From the NCBI GenBank assembly GCA_052388025.1, contig JBQTIP010000207.1, forward strand, positions 1 to 14,972: a stretch of 14,972 bases of DNA. The letters are read 5' to 3'. Both the position numbers and the translations under genes were made by a program. The notes beneath the pieces were generated by a model. It was given only the letters and a program-made list of their open reading frames with translations. It searched no databases and was not told the origin of the DNA. The DNA comes from JBQTIP01 sp052388025. GTDB taxonomy: Bacteria; Actinomycetota; UBA4738; HRBIN12. Below are positions 1-5,404 of the stretch, piece after piece. Position 1 is the stretch's first letter, and every line of letters starts with the position of its first letter.

Positions 1-179
1 GAGAACAGCAGGATCACGTCCAGCCGCCCGCGCGCCCTCGGCCGGATCTCGGCGCCCGCCGGGAGCGGTCCGAGCACGTCCCCGAAACCAACGGGGGTGC
101 CGACCAGCGCCACCCGCGACCCCTCCTTGATCCCGAGCTTCTTCGGAAGCGGCGTCCCCGAGTAGTCCTTCTCGGCCAT
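1..179 (-). CDS. DUF3052-family protein, N-terminal part (runs off window)
   Basis: An open minus-strand frame starts at an ATG (179-177) and runs off the left edge, giving 59 codons. The start MAEKDYSGTPLPKKLGIKEG, followed by a G-S-R-V-A-L-V-G-T-P stretch and, near the edge, R-L-D-V-I-L-L-F, resembles the opening of small DUF3052 proteins of Actinomycetota. Function is unknown; the family is about 130-140 residues, so more than half is missing. A GGAG lies about 4 nt before the ATG, and a -10-like TACAGT (minus strand, 192-187) lies 7 nt upstream, so the transcript may be nearly leaderless. It is divergent from rsmI, with 39 bp between the two starts. The overlapping 64-codon arginine-rich frame on the same strand is a shadow. 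Family assignment is from memory of the motif. Confidence 0.72.
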   Translation of the reverse strand, partial: MAEKDYSGTPLPKKLGIKEGSRVALVGTPVGFGDVLGPLPAGAEIRPRARGRLDVILLF

Positions 180-218
180 CGTCTCCACTGTAGCCGCCGG
201 CGTGTCACGATCGGTTGC

Positions 219-1046
219 GTGAGCGGGACGCTCTATCTCGTCGGGACGCCGATCGGGAACCTCGGGGACATGACCGACCGGGCGCGTGAGGTGCTGCACG
301 CCGTCGACCTCGTGGCCGCCGAGGACACACGACGGACCGGCAGGCTGTTGAAGCACTTCGGCATCGAGGCCCGGACGGTCTCGCTGTTCGAGGGCAACGA
401 GCGCCGGAGGACGCCCGCCCTGGTGCAGGCGCTCACGGCCGGGAAGGACGTCGCGCTCGTGTCGGACGGCGGCATGCCGGGGCTCTCCGATCCGGGGTTC
501 CCGCTCGTCCGGGCCTGCGTGCGGGCGGGGATCGACGTGCGGGTCGTTCCCGGACCGTCGGCCGCGGTGTCGGCGCTCGTCGTCTCGGGGCTGCCGACCG
601 ACCGATTCGTCTTCGAGGGGTTCCTGCCGCGCCGCGCCGGCGACCGCCGCGCTCGGCTGGAGCGGCTGGCCGGCGAGCCCGGGACGATCGTCCTCTTCGA
701 GTCTCCGCGGCAGGTCTCGTCGCTTCTGAGCGTCGTGATCGATGTGCTCGGCGACCGCGCGGTGGCGGTAGCGCGTGAGCTCACCAAGCTCCACGAAGAG
801 GTCCTACGAGGCCGCGCCTCCGAAGTGCTTGCGCTGCTCGGAGGCCGCGAGGTGAAGGGCGAAGTCGTCGTCGTTATCGAGGGAAGCCGTGAGCGGCCGG
901 CGCCGGAGCTCGCGGAGCTGGTCGCCGAAGCGGAAGCGCTCGTCGGGTCGGGCATGCGCAAGCGGGAAGCGGCCGGCGAGGTCGCGCGCCGACACGGCGC
1001 GTCGGCCAACGCGCTCTACCGAGCGCTGCTCCGTTCCCAGCCGTAG
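219..1046 (+). CDS. rsmI: 16S rRNA (cytidine1402-2'-O)-methyltransferase RsmI
   Basis: This 275-residue protein is the usual length for RsmI, which uses S-adenosylmethionine to methylate the 2'-O of C1402 in the decoding centre of 16S rRNA. The tetrapyrrole-methylase fold is visible: GTPIGNL at 9-15, AAEDTRRTGRLLKHF at 33-47, the SAM-site loop SDGGMPGLSDPG at 82-93 (SDAGTPxxSDPG in many homologues), and VVPGPSA near 109-115. The C-terminal segment from about 240 (KREAA...ANALYRALL) is the small helical RsmI C-terminal domain. The start is GTG; MSGTLYLVGTPIGN aligns with family N-termini. No strong ribosome-binding site is visible upstream, so a leaderless or near-leaderless message is possible. 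The gene is divergent from the DUF3052 gene and convergent with the cupredoxin lipoprotein gene, whose stop lies 16 bp away. Confidence 0.95.
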   Translation: MSGTLYLVGTPIGNLGDMTDRAREVLHAVDLVAAEDTRRTGRLLKHFGIEARTVSLFEGNERRRTPALVQALTAGKDVALVSDGGMPGLSDPGFPLVRACVRAGIDVRVVPGPSAAVSALVVSGLPTDRFVFEGFLPRRAGDRRARLERLAGEPGTIVLFESPRQVSSLLSVVIDVLGDRAVAVARELTKLHEEVLRGRASEVLALLGGREVKGEVVVVIEGSRERPAPELAELVAEAEALVGSGMRKREAAGEVARRHGASANALYRALLRSQP

Positions 1047-1062
1047 GCCCTGACCGTCGAGG

Positions 1063-1554
1063 CTACGCCACGACGAACTTCCCTCGCATGTACGGGTGGA
1101 CGTCGCAGCGGAACACGTACAGGCCCGGGTCCAGGGCGTCGACCCGGTACGTGATCTGGTCGCCACCATTGATGATCTTCCCTCCGAAGAGCTGCTCGGT
1201 GTCCGTGTCGTCCGAGTAGATCGAGACGTTGTGCGGGCCGGGGTCTCGGTTCTTGAACTTGATGGTGAAATCCTGCCCCGCCGGCGCTCCCAGGCAGTCG
1301 GCGTCGAAGGCGAAGTTCTCAGCCTCGACCTCGATCTCGTCGCCCGAGGAGCACGGACCCCCATCGCCACCCGTGGGCTCCTCGCTCGGGCTCGGCTCGG
1401 GGCTCGGGCTCGGCTCCTCGCTGGGGCTGGGTTCCGTCGTCTCCGTGGGCTCCGGGCTCGGGGGTGCAGTCGCCGCCTGCTCGCCGCCACTCGTGCACGC
1501 GGCGAGGACGAGGAGCGCCGTCGCGAGTCCGATCATCCATCGCTTCATGATCAT
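1063..1554 (-). CDS. Lipoprotein with a type-1 copper (plastocyanin-like cupredoxin) domain
   Basis: This 163-residue protein has three parts. Residues 1-20 form a lipoprotein signal peptide: positive K4/R5, a hydrophobic core, and lipobox L17-A-A-C20, so the mature protein should be membrane-anchored outside the cell. Residues 27-66 are a Pro/Ser/Glu/Thr linker with repeated PSPSEEP-type units. Residues 72-163 are a cupredoxin-like domain with a plausible type-1 copper site: H108 in GPHNV, and C150, H153 and M156 in FRCDVHPYMRGKF (C-x2-H-x2-M). C68 and C87 could form a disulfide. Likely role: small electron carrier or copper binder at the cell surface; the redox partner is unknown. The start at 1554 is favoured over a second ATG two codons later because AGGAGG lies 6 nt upstream. 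The 5' leader holds a 7-bp hairpin, and a 21-bp palindrome lies about 95 bp upstream. Confidence 0.88.
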   Translation of the reverse strand: MIMKRWMIGLATALLVLAACTSGGEQAATAPPSPEPTETTEPSPSEEPSPSPEPSPSEEPTGGDGGPCSSGDEIEVEAENFAFDADCLGAPAGQDFTIKFKNRDPGPHNVSIYSDDTDTEQLFGGKIINGGDQITYRVDALDPGLYVFRCDVHPYMRGKFVVA

Positions 1555-1578
1555 GCCGATCCTCCTCGATCGTCGAGC

Positions 1579-1596
1579 GGAGGGGTGCTCCCCTCC
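1579..1596 (-). promoter_or_regulatory. Perfect 7-bp hairpin in the cupredoxin gene leader
   Basis: GGAGGGG (1579-1585) and CCCCTCC (1590-1596) are perfect complements separated by a 4-nt loop. The hairpin lies 25 bp upstream of the cupredoxin start and 7 bp upstream of its AGGAGG ribosome-binding site (1561-1566 on this strand). All seven pairs are visible; no T-tract follows on either strand, so attenuation or mRNA stability is only an inference. A purine-rich arm could also compete with the ribosome-binding site. Confidence 0.4.
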
Positions 1597-1648
1597 CGTC
1601 GGTCCTGGTTCATAACCCTACCCCACGAACTGCGAAATCGGGGGCGAC

Positions 1649-1669
1649 ACTAGTCTGAGTCAGACTAGT
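1649..1669. promoter_or_regulatory. Perfect 21-bp palindrome, probable operator
   Basis: The arm ACTAGTCTGA (1649-1658) is followed by a single G (1659) and its exact reverse complement TCAGACTAGT (1660-1669). Each arm also contains the self-complementary ACTAGT. It lies between the divergent cupredoxin and metG genes, centred 34 bp upstream of the -10-like TAGAAT of metG. A 21-bp palindrome with an odd centre is the size bound by dimeric TetR- or MarR-type regulators; that class is inferred, and no regulator gene lies in the window. The site is A+T-richer than its surroundings. Confidence 0.65.
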
Positions 1670-1692
1670 AACGTGGGCCGGCCGCACCGCCC

Positions 1693-1698
1693 TAGAAT
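1693..1698 (+). promoter_or_regulatory. -10 element of metG, near-leaderless transcript
   Basis: TAGAAT matches TATAAT at five of six positions and ends 10 nt before the metG ATG at 1709. A transcript starting about 7 nt downstream would have a leader of only a few bases, which agrees with the absence of a ribosome-binding site there. No good -35 is seen at 16-18 bp spacing; instead the 21-bp palindrome lies just upstream of that position. Confidence 0.5.
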
Positions 1699-1708
1699 GA
1701 CTCCACCC

Positions 1709-3241
1709 ATGGGCAAGACGTTCTACATCACGACGCCGATCTATTATCCGAACGACGTGCCGCACATCGGGCACGCGTACAACGCCGTGGCGGCGGACTT
1801 CATCGCCCGCTATCACCGGCTCCGGGGGGACGGGGTCTTCCACCTCACCGGGACGGACGAGCACGGGCTGAACCTACAACGGAAGGCCACGGCCGCCGGG
1901 GTCGACCCGCAGACGTGGGTCGACGAGATGGAACCTCGGTGGAAGGAAGTGTGGGGGCGCCTCGACATCGCGTACGACGACTACATCCGCACCACTGAGC
2001 CCAGGCACTCGAATGCCGTCACGAAGCTCTTGCGGGCCGTGCACGAGAACGGCAGGGACGACATCTACCTGGGCACGTACGAGGGCCTCTACTGCGTGTC
2101 TTGCGAGCTCTACTACACCGAGGACGACCTCGTCGGCGGGAGCTGCCCGATCCACGACCGGCCGGTTGAGCTCATGCGAGAGGAGAACTACTTCTTCCGG
2201 CTCTCGGCCTACCGAGACCGGCTGCTCGAGCACTACGAGCGAAGGCCCTCGGCGGTCGAGCCGGAGGTGCGCCGGAACGAGATTCTGTCGCTCATCCAGC
2301 GAGGTCTTCAGGACTTCTCGATCTCGCGCACGTCCTTCGACTGGGGCATCCCGCTTCCCTGGGACCCTAAGCACGTCTGCTACGTGTGGTTCGACGCGCT
2401 AACGAACTACATCACCGCGGCGGGCTACGGAGACGACAACGAGCGGTTCGCGCGCGTCTGGCCGGTGGACATCCACCTCATCGGCAAGGACATCTTGCGA
2501 CAGCACGCGATCTACTGGCCCGCCATGCTGATGGCCGGGGGCATCGAGCCCCCGACCCAGGTGTGGGCGCACGGGTTCCTCACCGTCGGGGGCAAGAAGA
2601 TGTCGAAGACGAACGCGACCGGCATCCACCCGTTCGAGCTCATCGATCACTTCGGTGTGGATTCTTACCGGTACTACTTCATGCGCGAGATCCAGTTTGG
2701 GCAGGACGGCAGCTTCTCCTGGGAGTCGATGATCGACCGCCACAACGCCGATCTGGCAAACGGGCTGGGGAACCTCGCTAGCCGCGTGCTCGCGATGCTC
2801 GGGACCTACTTCGACGGCGCGGTGCCCGACGCTAACGAGCCGGCGGCGACCGGGAAGCTGCCGGGACTCGCCGCCGACGTGGTCGACCGATACGCCTCAG
2901 CGATGGACGATGTCGCGCTCTCCCCGGCGCTCGCCGCGGTCTGGGAGGTCGTGGCCGAGGCGAACCGCTACCTGGTCGAGAAGGCCCCGTGGGCGACGGC
3001 GAAGGACCCGGGTCGGGCGACGGAGCTCGCGCAGGTCCTCTACGCCTCCACGGAGGTCCTGCGGATCCTCGCCGTCTTGATCTCGCCGATCATGCCGGGG
3101 GCCGCCCAGCGTCTGTGGGATCAGCTCGGGATCGCAGAGACGCTCGATGCGCAGCGCCTCCCGGAAGCCGCTCGTTGGGGTGGCCTGGCTCCCGGGACGA
3201 AGACCACCAAGGGCGACTCGCTCTTCCCGCGCCTCGACTGA
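1709..3241 (+). CDS. metG: Methionyl-tRNA synthetase
   Basis: This class Ia synthetase charges tRNA-Met and initiator tRNA with methionine. With the ATG at 1709 it has 510 residues, the length of the short form without the C-terminal EMAPII-like tRNA-binding domain. The N-terminus MGKTFYITTPIYYPND aligns with the family. The ATP-binding HIGH motif is at 19-22 and the second signature is KMSKT at 297-301. One zinc knuckle is visible: C129-x2-C132 and C146-x2-H149. The C-terminal half carries the helical anticodon-binding domain (WDQLGI near the end). An upstream GTG (1673) and ATG (1697) are in frame, but the 12 extra residues are not family-like and the -10 hexamer overlaps them. The stop TGA overlaps an ATG opening a possible 47-codon ORF. 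Confidence 0.96.
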   Translation: MGKTFYITTPIYYPNDVPHIGHAYNAVAADFIARYHRLRGDGVFHLTGTDEHGLNLQRKATAAGVDPQTWVDEMEPRWKEVWGRLDIAYDDYIRTTEPRHSNAVTKLLRAVHENGRDDIYLGTYEGLYCVSCELYYTEDDLVGGSCPIHDRPVELMREENYFFRLSAYRDRLLEHYERRPSAVEPEVRRNEILSLIQRGLQDFSISRTSFDWGIPLPWDPKHVCYVWFDALTNYITAAGYGDDNERFARVWPVDIHLIGKDILRQHAIYWPAMLMAGGIEPPTQVWAHGFLTVGGKKMSKTNATGIHPFELIDHFGVDSYRYYFMREIQFGQDGSFSWESMIDRHNADLANGLGNLASRVLAMLGTYFDGAVPDANEPAATGKLPGLAADVVDRYASAMDDVALSPALAAVWEVVAEANRYLVEKAPWATAKDPGRATELAQVLYASTEVLRILAVLISPIMPGAAQRLWDQLGIAETLDAQRLPEAARWGGLAPGTKTTKGDSLFPRLD

Positions 3242-3384
3242 TGCCTGAGGGTCGGCGGAAACGTGTTTCACGTGCGACCCGGGTCCTGAAGTACGGGTCG
3301 AATGCGGCGGAGCGGCTGGCGTCCGAGTTTTCCACCGAGGGGTCCGGCGCATCGACCGCAGGTCGAGATTCCCTATCGAGGTGA
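3241..3384 (+). CDS. Possible 47-residue small protein between metG and tatD
   Basis: An ATG at 3241-3243 overlaps the metG stop (TGATG), an arrangement typical of coupled translation. The frame gives 47 codons ending in TGA at 3382-3384, four bases before the proposed tatD start. The first half is strongly basic (MPEGRRKRVSRATR); the second half is rich in Ser, Gly, Thr and Glu. I recognise no family. In this G+C-rich DNA, open frames of this length arise easily by chance, and the same stretch holds a parS-like sequence and a TTTTCCACCGA repeat. The argument for a real gene is positional only. Confidence 0.25.
   Translation: MPEGRRKRVSRATRVLKYGSNAAERLASEFSTEGSGASTAGRDSLSR
3264..3279 (+). 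promoter_or_regulatory. parS-like sequence (13 of 16 matches)
   Basis: TGTTTCACGTGCGACC is compared with the widely conserved ParB-binding parS consensus TGTTTCACGTGAAACA. The first 11 bases match exactly; of the last five, two match. The left half-site is therefore perfect and the right half degenerate. It lies in the gap between metG and tatD. A degenerate or fossil parS, or coincidence, are all possible. Confidence 0.3.
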
Positions 3385-3388
3385 GCGG

Positions 3389-4183
3389 GTGGACGAGGAC
3401 AACCCTCTACGGACGGTGAAGGCGGGGGCGGTCGACACGCACTGCCATCTGTTCTTGCTGGCGGAGGAGCCCGCGCACGCCGTCGAGTCGGCGCGGACGG
3501 CGGGCGTCGAGGCCCTGGTCTGCGTAGGCATCGACCCGGAGTCGAGCCGCCGATCGGTTGAGCTCGCGGAGTCCTTTCGAGGCGTGTTCGCGACGGCGGG
3601 CATGCACCCGCACGACGCCTCCAAGTTCGACGCTCGCAGCGGCTCCGAGATCGAGGAGCTACTCGGGAACCCGCAGGTCGTGGGCATTGGTGAGACCGGC
3701 CTCGACTTCCACCGGATGCGCTCGCCGCGAGAGGATCAGGAGCGGGTGTTCCGCCTTCACATCGCCCTCGGCAGGGAAGCGGATGTTCCACTGGTGGTTC
3801 ACGTCCGCGACGCGTGGGAGCCGGTCCTTCAACTTCTTCATGAGGGATCGGCCGAGCGGGTCGTCCTGCATTGCTTCTCGGGCGACGCGGACGTCGCCCG
3901 GGAGTGCGCTGCCCGCGGCTATCACCTGTCGTTCGCCGGCAACATCACGTATCCGAAGAACGAACACCTGCGTCATGCGGCCGCCGCCATCCCGCTCGAC
4001 CGTCTCCTTGTGGAAACCGACAGCCCGTTCCTCGCTCCTCAGTCGCTCCGAGGACGCGACAACACGCCGGCGAACGTCGCGATGGTGATCGAAGAGCTCG
4101 CGCGCGTCATGGACGAGTCGTTCGATGTCGTCCGCGACGCGACGTCGTCGAACGCGAGGGCCGCTTTTCCCCGCATGCGGTGA
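3389..4183 (+). CDS. tatD: TatD-family metal-dependent hydrolase / DNase
   Basis: The protein belongs to the amidohydrolase-fold TatD family; members act as 3'-5' exonucleases or DNases on damaged DNA. From the GTG at 3389 it has 264 residues, the usual family length. Metal ligands are in place: H18 and H20 in DTHCHL, E102 in GIGETGLDFHR, H138 in VVHVRDAW, H161 in HCFSGD, and D211 in VETDSPFLAPQ. The frame is open from an ATG at 3302, but those 29 extra residues (basic, proline-rich) do not resemble TatD N-termini. AGGTGA lies 5 nt before the GTG at 3389, which decides the start. In Mycobacterium the same neighbours occur (metG upstream, rpfB downstream). Physiological substrate is not shown by sequence. 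Confidence 0.92.
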   Translation: MDEDNPLRTVKAGAVDTHCHLFLLAEEPAHAVESARTAGVEALVCVGIDPESSRRSVELAESFRGVFATAGMHPHDASKFDARSGSEIEELLGNPQVVGIGETGLDFHRMRSPREDQERVFRLHIALGREADVPLVVHVRDAWEPVLQLLHEGSAERVVLHCFSGDADVARECAARGYHLSFAGNITYPKNEHLRHAAAAIPLDRLLVETDSPFLAPQSLRGRDNTPANVAMVIEELARVMDESFDVVRDATSSNARAAFPRMR

Positions 4184-4196
4184 CGGGTTTTTCCAC

Positions 4197-4210
4197 CGAA
4201 CGTACGTTCT
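4197..4210. promoter_or_regulatory. SOS-box-like palindrome (candidate LexA site) upstream of the cell-wall gene
   Basis: CGAACGTACGTTCT contains the perfect 12-bp palindrome GAACGTACGTTC (4198-4209). It matches the Gram-positive LexA/DinR pattern CGAACRNRYGTTYC at 13 of 14 positions and has the GAAC-N4-GTTC core used by actinobacterial LexA. It lies 14 bp after the tatD stop and about 10 bp upstream of the likely -35 region of the next gene. LexA binding is inference from the motif; another dimeric regulator could use the same palindrome. Confidence 0.42.
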
Positions 4211-4216
4211 GTTTCA

Positions 4217-4249
4217 AGTTTGCAGTGAGGGTTGAGAGTTTGCTAGGGT
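4217..4249 (+). promoter_or_regulatory. Promoter region with AGTTTGC direct repeats
   Basis: AGTTTGC occurs at 4217-4223 and again at 4237-4243, exactly 20 bp start to start, about two helical turns. The second copy abuts TAGGGT (4244-4249), a plausible -10 element; a weak -35, TTGCAG (4220-4225), lies 18 bp upstream and overlaps the first copy. A start near 4256 would give a leader of about 69 nt. This patch is visibly less G+C-rich than the flanking genes. Repeats in phase on one face of the helix suggest an activator site. Confidence 0.4.
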
Positions 4250-4265
4250 CTCCCCTCGTGCGCTT

Positions 4266-4307
4266 GGAGGCTTCGGTCCGGCTCTGCCGCTTCCCCCCGA
4301 AGCCTTC
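4266..4307 (+). promoter_or_regulatory. Long hairpin in the leader of the DUF348/G5/RlpA gene
   Basis: GGCTTCGG (4269-4276) pairs perfectly with CCGAAGCC (4297-4304); three more pairs, one a G-U, extend the stem to 4266 and 4307. The 20-nt apical region contains a second stem, CGGC (4279-4282) with GCCG (4286-4289), closed by a 3-nt loop. The structure ends 7 nt before the ribosome-binding site AGGAGG (4315-4320). No T-tract follows, so it could act in translation or stability rather than termination. I could not match it to the ydaO c-di-AMP riboswitch found before some actinobacterial rpf genes. Confidence 0.5.
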
Positions 4308-4324
4308 TTCCGATAGGAGGAAGG

Positions 4325-5404
4325 ATGGGGGTGCGAGCGACGCGGCTCCGCAGGTTGCGGATCCGGAAGGCGATCGGGCATGCGACGCTCGGCGTCGGCC
4401 TGCTCGCCGCGGGGATGCTGTACGTCGCCATCGAGAAGAATGTGACGCTCGTGGTCGACGGGCAGCCGGAGGCGATCCGAACCATGAGCGGGAACGTGGG
4501 GCAGCTCCTCACGTCCCAGGGGATCGTGCTCTCCTCGGGCGACGTCGTGCAGCCCCCGCTCCAGACGTCGCTAGCCGACGGTATGACCATCGTGGTCGAC
4601 CTTGCCGAGGCGGCCGTCTTGGCGCAGGAGGATTTGGAAGGTGTGGGGGTCTGGGTGGTGGATGGGGTGAGTGGGCCGTTCGTCAAGCTTGTGGCTCAGC
4701 CCACCGAGAGCATCCTCTCCGCGGATGCCGTCGGGCCGTCCCGGATCGTGGACGCGAGAGTCGTCGTGAAGGGGAAGGAACACGATGTGCTCACCAACGC
4801 GACCACGGTCCGGGAGCTCCTCTCGGCCATGGGGATCACGCCCGACGATGATGATCGCGTCCAGCCATCGCCCAGCACCCCCCTTCACGCCGGCCAGCTG
4901 ATCCGCTACGTCGACATCGAGCTGCGGACTCGGCGGGTCCAGGTAACGATCCCGTTTGCGACCGATGTGATCTACACGGACGCCCTGGAGCCCGGGGAAG
5001 TCGACTTCCTTCGGGCGGGATCGACCGGCACGATGATCCGGACCTATGAGATCAAGATCGTCGACGGGAAGGTCGTCGCGAAGAAGCTCGTGTCCCAGCG
5101 CGTCACGAGAGCCCCGATCTCGGCGAGGCGACGGGCGGGGATCCGCGACGCGAACGCCTCAGGCTCCGCCGTCGGCGATGCGGTTTGGTACGAAGCGCCC
5201 GGGTCCGGATTCACGGCCGCACACCTCACGTTGCCGTTCGGCACGCGCGTCACGGTGACGAACCTCGACAACGGCCGATCCGTCACCGTGGTAATCACTG
5301 ATCGTGGACCGTACGGTGGACGCCTCATCGACCTCTCCCCCGAGGCCTTCGAGAAGATCGCCCCGCTCGGACAGGGGGTCGCCCGGGTCCGGATCACCTG
5401 GTAG
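4325..5404 (+). CDS. Secreted cell-wall protein: two DUF348 domains, G5, RlpA-like barrel (rpfB position)
   Basis: The 359-residue protein starts with a basic segment and a membrane anchor or uncleaved signal (about 16-36, IGHATLGVGLLAAGMLYVAI). Two DUF348 (ubiquitin-like) repeats follow at about 38-80 (VTLVVDGQ...VGQLLTSQGI) and 143-185 (VVVKGKEHDV...VRELLSAMGI). A G5 domain spans about 200-270 (RRVQVTIPF...LVSQRVTRAP); G5 modules bind cell-wall polymers. The C-terminus, about 283-358, is an RlpA-like double-psi barrel: FTAAHLTLPFGTRVTVTNL (H300), TDRGPYGGRLIDLS (D326) and a closing GVARVRI. In this locus Mycobacterium and Streptomyces carry RpfB with a lysozyme-like Rpf domain; here the barrel replaces it. 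The RlpA segment before the AAH motif, which normally includes a conserved Glu in a GE turn, is shortened to YEAPGSG, so lytic transglycosylase activity is uncertain. AGGAGG 4 nt before the ATG fixes the start. Downstream rsmA begins at its end. Confidence 0.85.
   Translation: MGVRATRLRRLRIRKAIGHATLGVGLLAAGMLYVAIEKNVTLVVDGQPEAIRTMSGNVGQLLTSQGIVLSSGDVVQPPLQTSLADGMTIVVDLAEAAVLAQEDLEGVGVWVVDGVSGPFVKLVAQPTESILSADAVGPSRIVDARVVVKGKEHDVLTNATTVRELLSAMGITPDDDDRVQPSPSTPLHAGQLIRYVDIELRTRRVQVTIPFATDVIYTDALEPGEVDFLRAGSTGTMIRTYEIKIVDGKVVAKKLVSQRVTRAPISARRRAGIRDANASGSAVGDAVWYEAPGSGFTAAHLTLPFGTRVTVTNLDNGRSVTVVITDRGPYGGRLIDLSPEAFEKIAPLGQGVARVRITW

Noticed and set aside
1043..1066. Hairpin GTAG-GCC / GGC-TAC at the rsmI and cupredoxin gene ends as a bidirectional terminator
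   Set aside because: The stem needs a bulge and overlaps both stop codons; too weak to annotate.
1673..1708. Upstream extension of metG from GTG 1673
   Set aside because: The 12 extra residues are not found in the family and the frame overlaps the -10 element TAGAAT; the ATG at 1709 opens the canonical N-terminus.
3302..3388. Upstream extension of tatD from ATG 3302
   Set aside because: The 29 residues are basic and proline-rich, unlike TatD N-termini, and a ribosome-binding site points to GTG 3389.
4184..4324. ydaO (c-di-AMP) riboswitch before the rpfB-position gene
   Set aside because: Considered because it precedes rpf genes in other actinobacteria. I could not find its conserved core segments; only the single long hairpin is clear.
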